NCBI GenBank assembly: GCA_022796795.1
Contig: JAAWJI010000005.1
Coordinates: 1-64,000 of the forward strand
Direction of reading: 5' to 3'
Length of the DNA: 64,000 bases
DNA from: Lachnospiraceae bacterium
Lineage (GTDB): Bacteria > Bacillota > Clostridia > Lachnospirales > Lachnospiraceae
Positions 53,451 through 62,012 of the stretch are shown here, piece after piece; the stretch's first letter is position 1; every line of letters starts with the position of its first letter. Below the pieces are notes generated by a model. That model had not been told where the DNA came from. It ran no database searches and was given only the letters and a program-made list of their open reading frames with translations. Made by a program: the position numbers and the translations under genes.

Positions 53451-55697
53451 TTATTCCACTCCCCGCCGCATATGTCCCCGGGTAAAGTCTCCCCAAGCTT
53501 TGGACGGCATTCCTCCCTGTTTCAGTATTCCCACAGCCGCCGAGAGAATTCCCAAAAGCTCCTCCCGCTTCTCTATGGTAAAGCGCAGCCGCAGGCTGCC
53601 GGGACGAAGCCTGGACAATTCCTGACTGCAGTCCAGAAGATACAGGGGCTTAGGATTATAGATCACGTTGTGGCAGCTGCCGCAAAAACGCTTCACCGGA
53701 AGCTTATTCTGAAGACGGTCCTCCAAATAGAGCACGCCAGGCTTCCCCTTACACTGCCCCAGGGTTTTGGCCACACAGTTGGCTGTAATCATCATAGGCT
53801 GATGCCCGTATACCACCAGTTCCTCCCCTGCAGTTCCCCTCTCCAAGAGTTCCCGTTCCCGAAGCTCATAGGGAAGCGTAAAGCCGGAAGCGCCCAGGCC
53901 TTCCAGAGTCCTCCTGGCCTGACGGTTAAAGGTGTAGAGCCCTGCATCAGCTATCCACAGACCCTGGTATCTATGGCTTCGCAGAAATCCCACCTCATCC
54001 AGATTTTTCACCAGCATGCCGTCAAAGCCTGCCGTCGCCAAAATGGGGTACGCATTCTCATACCAACGTCTCTCACCCAGGCGGAATATATCGGGAAGCG
54101 CCAAAATGCACGCTTTCCCCGCCTCATGACAGCGCCATGTCAGCTCCCGGGCAATCTCCTCCAGGAATTTCCCATCCTCTTTCTGCCCCAGGAACTGCTC
54201 TGCTTCTATATAAATCCCCTCCACCAAAGGCTCTTTCAAAACCGGCTCCAGCATCCAGGGCTCCTCCAGCTGTACCCGAAGGAGGGGCAGGTTCTCTCCG
54301 GCTGCCACCTGTTCTGCCTGCATTTCCCCGGTACTCACAGGATACGGTTTTTTCTCACTCATCCGGCGCCCCAGTCCACAGATCCTCTCCTCCAGTTCCA
54401 AAAGTCCCTGCCGACGCAGCCCATTCAGACTCTGTACCGGCACAAACACAGGCCCCTCTGTTTCTATAGAAAGCTTTTCCCATACAAAGGGAGTATTCCC
54501 TGTTTTCTCCATCTGCCTTCGGATCTGCGCCTCTCCCATAGGCTGATTTTGGGGCTCCTGGGCTGGTTCTCCCGTAACCTCCACCTGAATGTCTTTCCAT
54601 TTTATCTGAAAAACATTGGGCCTTTCTTTGGAAATCCTTAAACTTCCCTGAATTTTTTCCTTTTTCTCCTGATCCACATACTCCTTTTTTAATTGGGCCA
54701 GCAGCTCCTCATAGCGCCGCTTGCCGGATCCCTCCTCAAAATGATTGGGACGTACCAGAGAAATCATATCCCGTCCGTTTTTCTGCTCATAGTAGCCCCT
54801 GGTGAATCCTCCCCGGTTGTACAAGAGCTGCAGCTGCTCCAGATCCTCTGCCTTCACCCGAAAGCCTTCTCTTCCGTATTGCAGATATCGGTCCACATAC
54901 TTTCGGTAGATCTGCACTACCCCTGCCGTATATTCCGGCCGCTTCATCCGTCCCTCAATTTTGAAAGAATCGATTCCCGCCCCTATAAGCTCAGGAATCA
55001 TCTCCACCGTGCAAAGATCCCTGGGACTTAAAAGGTACTCCTCCCCCTTGCGGGAAAGGGCGCGTCCCCCTGTCTCCCTCTTGTCATAGGCACGGTAAGG
55101 CAGACGGCAGGGCTGTGCGCACCGGCCCCGGTTTCCGCTGCGGCCGCCCAGAAGGCTGCTGAACAGGCATTGTCCCGAGTAGCAGTAGCACAGCGCCCCG
55201 TGGACAAAGGTCTCCACCTCAATATCCACTTCCTTCTTGATCTGACCAATCTCCTCCAGGGAAAGCTCCCTAGCCGGCACAATCCGGGCGGCCCCAAGCT
55301 CCTTTAAGAGAGCTGCCCCCGGCGCGCCAAGAAGCGTCATCTGGGTGCTGGCATGAAGCTCCAGGCCGGGAAACTCCCTGCGGATTCGCTCCCAGACTCC
55401 CAGATCCTGTACGATCACTCCATCCAGTCCCTGCCGGTAAAAAGGCTCTAAAAATTCCGGCAGTCTCTCCAGCTCCTGATCCTTCACCAGGGTATTCACC
55501 GTCAGATACAGGCGCGCTCCGTGGAGATGCGCAAAGTCAATGGCTCTGCACAAATCCTCCTGATTCGGATTATCCGCATAAGCCCTGGCCCCAAACATCT
55601 GTCCTCCAATATAAACTGCGTCTGCTCCTGCTGCGATCCCTGCCCGCAGACTCTCCACGGAGCCGGCAGGCGCCAGCAGCTCCACTCTCTTTTTCAT
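53451..55697 (-). CDS. U32-family peptidase (collagenase-like) with C-terminal domain
   Basis: A 748-residue protein. N-terminal: the U32 domain starting RVELLAPAGSVESLRAGIAAGADAVYIGG and holding ETFVHGALCYCYSGQCLFSSLLGGRSGNRGRCAQPCR, with clustered cysteines and the U32 signature. The middle and C-terminal parts match the DUF3656-type domain. Some U32 members are now known to be tRNA- or ubiquinone-hydroxylation factors, so peptidase activity is not certain. The ATG at 55697 has GAGGAG nine bases upstream. It lies between the zapA-like gene and ftsW. Confidence 0.88.
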   Translation of the reverse strand: MKKRVELLAPAGSVESLRAGIAAGADAVYIGGQMFGARAYADNPNQEDLCRAIDFAHLHGARLYLTVNTLVKDQELERLPEFLEPFYRQGLDGVIVQDLGVWERIRREFPGLELHASTQMTLLGAPGAALLKELGAARIVPARELSLEEIGQIKKEVDIEVETFVHGALCYCYSGQCLFSSLLGGRSGNRGRCAQPCRLPYRAYDKRETGGRALSRKGEEYLLSPRDLCTVEMIPELIGAGIDSFKIEGRMKRPEYTAGVVQIYRKYVDRYLQYGREGFRVKAEDLEQLQLLYNRGGFTRGYYEQKNGRDMISLVRPNHFEEGSGKRRYEELLAQLKKEYVDQEKKEKIQGSLRISKERPNVFQIKWKDIQVEVTGEPAQEPQNQPMGEAQIRRQMEKTGNTPFVWEKLSIETEGPVFVPVQSLNGLRRQGLLELEERICGLGRRMSEKKPYPVSTGEMQAEQVAAGENLPLLRVQLEEPWMLEPVLKEPLVEGIYIEAEQFLGQKEDGKFLEEIARELTWRCHEAGKACILALPDIFRLGERRWYENAYPILATAGFDGMLVKNLDEVGFLRSHRYQGLWIADAGLYTFNRQARRTLEGLGASGFTLPYELRERELLERGTAGEELVVYGHQPMMITANCVAKTLGQCKGKPGVLYLEDRLQNKLPVKRFCGSCHNVIYNPKPLYLLDCSQELSRLRPGSLRLRFTIEKREELLGILSAAVGILKQGGMPSKAWGDFTRGHMRRGVE

Positions 55698-55817
55698 AGA
55701 CATGCTCCTCACCTGGATTCCCAGGAAAAATACCACTCGAACGGCAAACCAAAAGATACAGGAAAACCGCTGCAAATCCTGTCCGTGACCCTTTTCTTTT
55801 GCGGCGGTTTCTCTTTT

Positions 55818-56765
55818 CTAATTATTATAGCTGCTGCGATTTCCATTGCTGCGGCTGCCCCGGCTTCTGTTTTCGGCCTCCAGCTTCATGATTTCATGGC
55901 GAAGCCCCCGGATCTGGGCCCGCAGGCTCTCGGCCTCCTCCCGGGAAGCGCTCTTAAACCTTTCCAACTCCTCCTTGGCTTTCCTTCCGCCTCCATCCTG
56001 CTCCAGCTCCTCCATCCGTTCCAGACATATCTGCTCAAAAGCTTCCTGCTTCTCCTGATATTCCCGGTCCAGCTCTTCCCGAAGACCCGCCTCAAAGGAC
56101 GCCTGTCTCTCCTGGTAGCCCTGTTCCAGCTCTTCTTGAATGCTTTGGCGCAGCCCCTTCTGCTGTGCCTCATAATCTTGCTGAAGCTCTCTGCGGACCT
56201 CTTCCTCCAAAGCCCTTCGCTTCTCCTCATATTCCTGTTCCAGCTCTCCCCGAAGACCTGCCTCTTTTTGTTTCAGCTCCGCTTCCTTCTGTCCCAGCTC
56301 CTCCCGAAGTTTTGCCTCCTGCTGTCCCAGCTTCTCCAGATGCTCTGCCTCCTGCTGCTCCAACTTCTCCTTGCAGCTCTTCTTCACACTCTCAAGCTTC
56401 TCCTTGGCCTCCAGCTCAAGCTTCTCCCGTTCCTCCCGGGAAGTATGCTCCAGATTCTCCCGGGCCATCTGACTCTCAATCAGATCATGCCGCAGGCTGT
56501 ACATTTCCTTCTCCTTCTTCTCCAGCTCTGCCTTCTGCTGCTCTGCCTGCCGGCTGGCCTTAAAAAAATCATCCGCCAGATTCATATAGATTAAAATCTG
56601 CTTCTGATCCCCGGGCTGTTTGCGATATTCCTCCATCTCCTCAAACTGGCTGATCTTGTCGTTGATGTAAGCCGCCACCTGATGCAGATATTCCGTACTC
56701 TCGTACCCGGTAATCTTCAAAACCTTCCCGGCAATCACAACCTCCGCAATGTTTTTTGCTGCCAT
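55818..56765 (-). CDS. zapA: ZapA-like cell division protein with long coiled coil
   Basis: Residues about 1-75 are a ZapA domain (AEVVIAGKVLKITGYESTEYLHQVAAYINDKI), which binds FtsZ and promotes filament bundling. The remaining 240 residues are a long, highly charged coiled coil; residues 172-247 are four exact-period 19-residue repeats (starts RGELEQEYEEK, RRELQQDYEAQ, QEELEQGYQER, REELDREYQEK). ZapA is normally 90-150 residues, so this 315-residue form is unusual. The C-terminus (NRSRGSRSNGNRSSYNN) is disordered. It precedes the U32 peptidase, ftsW and PBP genes. Confidence 0.85.
   Translation of the reverse strand: MAAKNIAEVVIAGKVLKITGYESTEYLHQVAAYINDKISQFEEMEEYRKQPGDQKQILIYMNLADDFFKASRQAEQQKAELEKKEKEMYSLRHDLIESQMARENLEHTSREEREKLELEAKEKLESVKKSCKEKLEQQEAEHLEKLGQQEAKLREELGQKEAELKQKEAGLRGELEQEYEEKRRALEEEVRRELQQDYEAQQKGLRQSIQEELEQGYQERQASFEAGLREELDREYQEKQEAFEQICLERMEELEQDGGGRKAKEELERFKSASREEAESLRAQIRGLRHEIMKLEAENRSRGSRSNGNRSSYNN
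56025..56252 (-). repeat. Four 57-base in-frame repeats in the zapA-like gene
   Basis: Four consecutive 19-codon units encode the coiled-coil repeats; each keeps the pattern R/Q-x-E-L-x-x-x-Y-x-x-x-x-x-x-L/F. DNA identity between units is moderate, so the duplication is old, and copy number is an in-frame multiple of 57. Confidence 0.8.
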
Positions 56766-56853
56766 ACCCTCACCCCTCACACCGCTTCCTATTCTCCTGC
56801 AGCGCCGCTGTTACAAAACCCATGGATTCCTATGGCACCACATACTTTCTTAA

Positions 56854-56883
56854 ATTATACCTTATCCCCCTATGGAAAAGCAA
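56854..56883 (-). promoter_or_regulatory. Promoter of the zapA-U32-ftsW-PBP operon
   Basis: Minus-strand TTGCTT (56878-56883), 18 bases, perfect TATAAT (56854-56859), just after the ruvB stop. Confidence 0.5.
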
Positions 56884-56893
56884 CATAAATTCA

Positions 56894-57892
56894 TCAGCCA
56901 GGAACCTGAACACCCATATGCGCAAAAGCCGCTTCCGACACCACCCGTCCCCGGGGCGTCCGGTTTATAAACCCGTTCTTCAGCAAATAGGGCTCGTACA
57001 CATCCTCAATGGTTCCCGCATCCTCCCCGATGGCAGCTGCCAGGGTCTCCAGGCCCACAGGCCCGCCGGCAAATTTGTCAATCATGGTGCGAAGGATCAT
57101 CCGGTCTGTCTGATCCAGTCCATACCGATCCACCTCCAGCAAATCCAGTGCAAAACGGGCAATATCCCCTGTGATCTGTCCGTCATATTTCACCTGAGCA
57201 AAATCACGTACCCGTTTCAGGAGCCGGTTAGCCAGACGGGGAGTCCCCCGGGACCGGCGGGCGATCTCCCGCGCTCCCTCCGAGTCGATCTCCACCTGCA
57301 AAACCCTGGCGGAGCGAATCACAATAATCTCCAGCTCCTCCTCCGTATAAAATTCCAGATGGTGCACCACGCCGAACCGATCCCGCAGAGGCGCAGTCAA
57401 AAGCCCGGCCCGTGTGGTGGCTCCAATCATGGTAAAATGGGGCAGATCCAGACGGATCGACCGGGCTGTGGCTCCCTTTCCGATGACAATATCAATGGCA
57501 TAGTCCTCCATGGCCGGGTAGAGCACCTCCTCCACCTGCCGGTTCAGTCGATGAATCTCATCTACAAAGAGCACATCTCCCTCCTGCAGATTGTTGAGAA
57601 TGGCAGCCATCTCCCCCGGCTTTTCAATGGCAGGGCCGCTGGTCACCTTCATATGGACCCCCATCTCATTGGCAATGATTCCCGCCAGGGTGGTCTTGCC
57701 CAAACCAGGGGGGCCGTAAAACAATACATGATCCAGGGCCTCCCCCCGTCCCTTGGCCGCCTCAATGTAGATCTTCAGGTTCACCTTTGCCCTCTCCTGC
57801 CCGATATATTCCTCCAGCCTCTGGGGGCGCAGGCTGTAATCGATTTTTAAATCCTCTTCCATGGTATCTGTTGTGATAATCCGTCTGGCCAT
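56894..57892 (-). CDS. ruvB: Holliday junction branch migration helicase RuvB
   Basis: AAA+ motor of the RuvAB complex. The 332-residue protein has [13 protein letters not shown], Walker [10 protein letters not shown] (about 60-68), Walker B FVDEIHR, the sensor GATTRAG and the winged-helix C-terminus with [16 protein letters not shown] and [17 protein letters not shown]. It is 76 bases behind ruvA. Confidence 0.97.
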   Translation of the reverse strand: MARRIITTDTMEEDLKIDYSLRPQRLEEYIGQERAKVNLKIYIEAAKGRGEALDHVLFYGPPGLGKTTLAGIIANEMGVHMKVTSGPAIEKPGEMAAILNNLQEGDVLFVDEIHRLNRQVEEVLYPAMEDYAIDIVIGKGATARSIRLDLPHFTMIGATTRAGLLTAPLRDRFGVVHHLEFYTEEELEIIVIRSARVLQVEIDSEGAREIARRSRGTPRLANRLLKRVRDFAQVKYDGQITGDIARFALDLLEVDRYGLDQTDRMILRTMIDKFAGGPVGLETLAAAIGEDAGTIEDVYEPYLLKNGFINRTPRGRVVSEAAFAHMGVQVPG

Positions 57893-57968
57893 ACGCCCTC
57901 CCTTTTATACGAATAACTTCCATTCGGACACGCCTCTTGCGCGCCTCCGGCTGTTCTTAATCAGGCAG

Positions 57969-58583
57969 TCAACCCATCTGCCTGAGCGCAGCCTTTAATA
58001 TTTCCTCCACGTCCATGTCCTGGGTTCCCTCCACTCTGCGAACCGCCTTCAGAGCATCTGTTCCGGAATAGCCCAGAGCCACCAGGGCTTGCACTGCCTC
58101 GTCGGCGCTGCCTCCCCCGGAAGCCTGCACCAAACCCTCCGGCTCCTGAGATATCCTCTGTTCGAACACATCCTCCAGGGAAATCTTATCCTTAAGCTCC
58201 AGAATAAGCTTTCGGGCTGTCTTGGCCCCGATTCCCGGCGCCCGGGAAATGGTTTTGGCATCGTCTGCCAGAATGGCAAAGCGCAGCTCGTCCGCACCAA
58301 ACACAGAGAGAATTCCCAGGGCCGCTTTGGGTCCGATCCCGTTCACTCCAACAAGCAGCCGGAAAAATTTCAGATCTTCCCGGCTCAGAAATCCAAAAAG
58401 CTGCATGGCATCTTCCCGCACCTGCAGAAAGGTATGCAGCCTTACCTCCTGGCCCCGCCCTGGCAGCAGAGAAAACTCCTTGCCAGGCACCAGAATATTG
58501 TAACCGACTCCGCCGGATTCCAGCACTACCAGGCCGGCCTCCGGCTCCACATACTCCAGAGTTCCTCTTACATAGGCAATCAT
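57969..58583 (-). CDS. ruvA: Holliday junction DNA helicase subunit RuvA
   Basis: Binds four-way junctions and tethers RuvB. The 204-residue protein has domain I MIAYVRGTLEYVEPEAGLVVLESGGVGYNI, the helix-hairpin-helix pair LVGVNGIGPKAALGIL and APGIGAKTARKLILELKDK, and the small C-terminal domain that contacts RuvB. The ATG at 58583 has AAGGGA upstream and lies one base after the rnfD stop, so ruvA is translationally linked with rnfD. Confidence 0.96.
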   Translation of the reverse strand: MIAYVRGTLEYVEPEAGLVVLESGGVGYNILVPGKEFSLLPGRGQEVRLHTFLQVREDAMQLFGFLSREDLKFFRLLVGVNGIGPKAALGILSVFGADELRFAILADDAKTISRAPGIGAKTARKLILELKDKISLEDVFEQRISQEPEGLVQASGGGSADEAVQALVALGYSGTDALKAVRRVEGTQDMDVEEILKAALRQMG

Positions 58584-58584
58584 A

Positions 58585-59517
58585 TCAGCGCTTTCCCTTT
58601 CTGCGCCCAAAAGCTCTCGGCACCGTAATCTTCTCAATCAGGGGAACAGCCAGATTTCCCAGTAAAATGGCATAGGAAACTCCCTCCACACCGCTGCCAT
58701 AAACCCGAAATATTCCTGTAAGAATCCCCAGCAGCACTCCATACAGGATTTTTCCCTTGTGCGTAATGGGCGAGGTAACAAAATCCGTAGCCATAAACCA
58801 GGCCCCCAGCATGAGACCTCCGCTGCAAAGCTGGGAGGCCAGCCGCACCGCATCGTACCCGTATCCGCCAAAGAAAATATAAAATACGCCAAAGCTTATG
58901 AGATAGCTGGCCGGAATCCGAAGATCAATAATCCCGAACATAAGCAGAAAAACAGCGCCTGCCAGCAGGGCAATCACAGAGGTTTCCCCAATGGTGCCCG
59001 CCGTATTTCCCATAAGCAGGGGAAGGGGATCCATGGTCTCCCCGGCTTTTAAGACAGCCAGAGGCGTTGGGCCGCTGATTCCATCCGCCGTAAAATCCGT
59101 GAGAATACCCGCAAAAGAAATCATAAGAAAGCACCGGGCTGCCATGGCCGGATTCACAATATTCTGGCCGATTCCCCCGAAAATCATTTTTACAATCACA
59201 ATGGCAAAAACGCTGCCCATAGCCCCCACCCACAAAGGAACGCTCACCGGCAGGGTCAGAGCCAGCAAAAGCCCTGTGACCAAAGAGCTGCAATCCCAGA
59301 TCCGCACAGGTCTGTCCGCTATGGCCTCATACAAAAATTCTGACACCAGGCAGGTTCCCATACACACCAAGATCTGATATAAGGCCTGTATTCCAAAATG
59401 GACCACCCCATAAACCGTTGCAGGCATAAGGGAAAGCAGCACCAGCTGCATGATCCGCGCCGTGCTCATCTGCGAACGGACATGAGGGGAGGCTGAAATA
59501 TGCATCAATTTTTCCAT
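58585..59517 (-). CDS. rnfD: RnfD-type electron transport complex subunit
   Basis: Membrane subunit of the Rnf ferredoxin:NAD+ oxidoreductase/ion pump family (RnfD/NqrB). The 310-residue protein has many hydrophobic segments and the flavin-attachment region DGISGPTPLAVLKAGE, where the Thr of the S-G-x-T motif carries FMN in relatives (about residue 163). It follows rnfC by 13 bases. Downstream, where rnfG, rnfE, rnfA and rnfB normally follow, ruvA begins after one base instead. Confidence 0.88.
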   Translation of the reverse strand: MEKLMHISASPHVRSQMSTARIMQLVLLSLMPATVYGVVHFGIQALYQILVCMGTCLVSEFLYEAIADRPVRIWDCSSLVTGLLLALTLPVSVPLWVGAMGSVFAIVIVKMIFGGIGQNIVNPAMAARCFLMISFAGILTDFTADGISGPTPLAVLKAGETMDPLPLLMGNTAGTIGETSVIALLAGAVFLLMFGIIDLRIPASYLISFGVFYIFFGGYGYDAVRLASQLCSGGLMLGAWFMATDFVTSPITHKGKILYGVLLGILTGIFRVYGSGVEGVSYAILLGNLAVPLIEKITVPRAFGRRKGKR

Positions 59518-59530
59518 GATAATACTCCTC

Positions 59531-60847
59531 CTATTTCTTTCCCTTTGCCAAAAGCTCCCGCCGGAAAGCCCGAATGGCCTGAGTCAGCTGACGCTTGGCC
59601 GGGCACACATAGCTGCAGCTGCCGCACTCCATACATTCCATACCATAAAGCTTACGGAAGGGCTCTTCCTGAAACCGCTCCGCATAATCCGCAAGTTTGG
59701 AGGGAATGAGCCGTTCCGGACAAGCTGTCACACAATACCCGCAGTGGATACAGGGGCTGATCTGAGACCTTGCCACCTCATCCTTAGTCATGCAAAGCAG
59801 GGCAGAGGAGGTCTTGACCACAGGCACTGCCAGGGTGGTCAGGCTTACCCCCATCATGGGGCCTCCAGAAATCATTTTCTTTGGCTTCCTTCGAAAACCG
59901 CCCGCCGCCTGAATCAGCTCCTTATAGCTGGTTCCGATGGCTACATTAAAGTTACAGGGATCTGACACCGCATCCCCGGTCACTGTCACAATTCTTCTGG
60001 TCAGAGGTCGTCCCAGGTATACTGCCTGATAGACGGCGCAGATGGTATCCACATTGTTTACGATACATCCTGCATCCGCAGGAAGCATAGAGGAATTGAT
60101 CTCCCGCCCTGTGCAGGCGTAGACCAGCATGCGCTCCGAGCCCTGAGGATACTTGGTCTGAAGCACATGAACCTCCATGCGCTTCTCATTTCCCGAGGCG
60201 ATCTGCAGGGCCGTAATGGCATCCCGCTTGTGATCCTCAATGGCCAGAATTCCCACGGCCCGGTCAAAGAGCCGGAGCACTGCCTTTAATCCCATCACCA
60301 GCCAGTCCGGATTCTCCACCATTCTCCGGTAATCGCTGGTCAGATAAGGCTCGCATTCTGAACAGTTTACAATCACATATTTAATCCGGCTGGGACTCTT
60401 CACCGCCAGCTTCACATGGGTGGGAAAGCCTGCGCCTCCCATTCCCACAATACCGGCATCCCGAATCATTTCCAGAATCTCTTCTTTTTTCAGCTCTTCC
60501 AAAGGCTTTACAGGCGGATACTCCACCTCCTCATAGAGCTCATCATTTTCCACCACAATGCAGGTTCCCGGCTGCCCCGATATTGTAAGCCTTGGCTCTA
60601 TGGCCTTCACGGTTCCGGACACAGAAGCGTGAATAGGAGCCGACACATAGCCGGACGCCTCCGCAATTTTCTGTCCCGTCAGTACCCGGTCTCCCTTTTT
60701 CACCACAGGCCGGGCCGGGGCTCCTATATGCTGCGACAGGGGATACACCATCTCTCCCCTGGCCTGATAATCTAGGATAAACTTATCCTTTGACATGCGT
60801 TTTCCTTTAAAGGGATGTACGCCTCCCTGAAATGTAGAATGTGCCAT
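59531..60847 (-). CDS. rnfC: RnfC-type electron transport complex subunit
   Basis: Peripheral, NADH-side subunit with FMN and iron-sulfur clusters. The 438-residue protein starts HSTFQGGVHPFKGKRMS, has the flavin/NADH region GMGGAGFPTHVKL near 150, SECEPYLTSDYR near 180, and two 4Fe-4S motifs, CIHCGYCVTACP (from C366) and CMECGSCSYVCP (from C405). It begins five bases after the CmpB-like gene. Confidence 0.9.
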   Translation of the reverse strand: MAHSTFQGGVHPFKGKRMSKDKFILDYQARGEMVYPLSQHIGAPARPVVKKGDRVLTGQKIAEASGYVSAPIHASVSGTVKAIEPRLTISGQPGTCIVVENDELYEEVEYPPVKPLEELKKEEILEMIRDAGIVGMGGAGFPTHVKLAVKSPSRIKYVIVNCSECEPYLTSDYRRMVENPDWLVMGLKAVLRLFDRAVGILAIEDHKRDAITALQIASGNEKRMEVHVLQTKYPQGSERMLVYACTGREINSSMLPADAGCIVNNVDTICAVYQAVYLGRPLTRRIVTVTGDAVSDPCNFNVAIGTSYKELIQAAGGFRRKPKKMISGGPMMGVSLTTLAVPVVKTSSALLCMTKDEVARSQISPCIHCGYCVTACPERLIPSKLADYAERFQEEPFRKLYGMECMECGSCSYVCPAKRQLTQAIRAFRRELLAKGKK

Positions 60848-60852
60848 CTTCT

Positions 60853-61773
60853 CTATCCTCTCTTACGTGTCCGCTGCAGCGCCCGGTCCTTTATGGCCTG
60901 GGTACGGGATTTCATGTGGGGATATGCCGAAAGGAAACGACGAGTAAGAAAGCCTGCAGATGTGCGCTGGCCCATATACCGCTCATGCAGAGCACATACC
61001 CGCTCTTCAATCTGTCTATGCCGCTCTCGGATCTGCTCCATCTTTTCCGCAGGCAGCTCCAATCCAAAGGCCAGCGCCGCGTCTCTTCGCATCTCAAAGC
61101 GCCGACGCAGCTCCTCCCGGTATCCGGACAGCCGGTACAGCTCCAGCCTCTCCCGCAGCTCCTCTGCCGTACTGTACAGCCGGGTTCCCTGGACATATTC
61201 GTACAGCTCCTCCATCACAGACTCCATGCTCTGCAGCCGTTTGGAAATCTCCATGGCTCCCGCAAAGGAGATGATAAAATCTGCTCCATAGAGAATGGTC
61301 ACGCAGATCATCAGCATTTTTCCTGCCGCCACACTGTACAGCTCCACCAGGCCGCTCACAAAGGGATGAAGCACATGGAACAAGGCCACCGAAAAAATCC
61401 CCCAGCCCAGGGAGGCTCCCAGACAAACGCGCCCCTGGAAATTGTATTTGTTGTGGCTGTAATCCCACCAGCTGGTGTGAAAAATTCCCTCCATCACCGC
61501 TGCCGTGGTATACTCCAGGATTGTGGGGACAATCACCCCTCCCAGATACAAAAGAGGCATGCTTCCGGAAACAGGCTTTAGGATCAGATACACAGTCACC
61601 GCCCCAAAACCGTAGATGGTACAAACAGGCCCCATTACAAAGCCACGGTTTACCAGTCGTTTCTCCTTGGCCGATACATAACAGCTCTCCCAGACCCAGC
61701 CCAGAAAGCTGTATAGCCAAAACCAGTTGATGATATGATACAGGTCTTCGCCTGCTATTTGTAACTCCCACAT
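60853..61773 (-). CDS. CmpB-family membrane protein (putative ABC permease)
   Basis: A 306-residue protein matching the family annotated as putative ABC transporter permease (CmpB-like, PF06541 type): INWFWLYSFLGWVWESCYVSAKEKRLVNRGFVMGP at the start, TAAVMEGIFHTSWWDYSHNKYNFQGRVCLGASLGWG near 115-150, several membrane segments, and a charged helical C-terminal third. Its transport role is uncertain and no ATPase is next to it. The ATG at 61773 has AGGAAG upstream. Confidence 0.72.
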   Translation of the reverse strand: MWELQIAGEDLYHIINWFWLYSFLGWVWESCYVSAKEKRLVNRGFVMGPVCTIYGFGAVTVYLILKPVSGSMPLLYLGGVIVPTILEYTTAAVMEGIFHTSWWDYSHNKYNFQGRVCLGASLGWGIFSVALFHVLHPFVSGLVELYSVAAGKMLMICVTILYGADFIISFAGAMEISKRLQSMESVMEELYEYVQGTRLYSTAEELRERLELYRLSGYREELRRRFEMRRDAALAFGLELPAEKMEQIRERHRQIEERVCALHERYMGQRTSAGFLTRRFLSAYPHMKSRTQAIKDRALQRTRKRG

Positions 61774-61970
61774 ATGTATACTTCCTGCCAAAACCTTTTT
61801 CTGTGCACGGCCTTCTTCTTCGCCGTACACACCTCAGTTCCGCTTCGCTCCACTTCGGTCGTGGGCTTCGCCCTATACAGAAAAAGCTCTTGCCAGTCTC
61901 CCTCGTGCAAGCACGATGATCCTGCCAAAATCTTTTTCTGTGCACGGCTCATGGCTTACACGCAAAACAA
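61774..61970. repeat. Intergenic repeat-like region
   Basis: A 29-base direct repeat TCCTGCCAAAA(C/T)CTTTTTCTG... occurs at 61783-61811 and 61920-61948 with one mismatch, and a degenerate inverted copy lies at 61877-61896. Between them are a GGGCTTCGCCC hairpin and TCGTGC/GCACGA (61903-61916), the same inner hairpin as in 47466-47479. No gene with a ribosome site is visible, so this looks like a dispersed non-coding repeat. Confidence 0.6.
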
Positions 61971-61994
61971 GGACAAGCACGGAAGTGCCTGTCC
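61971..61994 (-). terminator. Terminator after rpsA
   Basis: On the minus strand GGACAGGCAC pairs with GTGCTTGTCC (one G-U pair) around TTCC, followed by TTGTTTTG. Confidence 0.72.
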
Positions 61995-62012
61995 TCATGA
62001 ATCGTTTACCCC

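Noticed and set aside
61755..61952. Short open frames in the repeat region between rpsA and the CmpB-like gene
   Set aside because: They follow the repeat sequence, have no ribosome site and differ in every frame; no protein family is recognisable.
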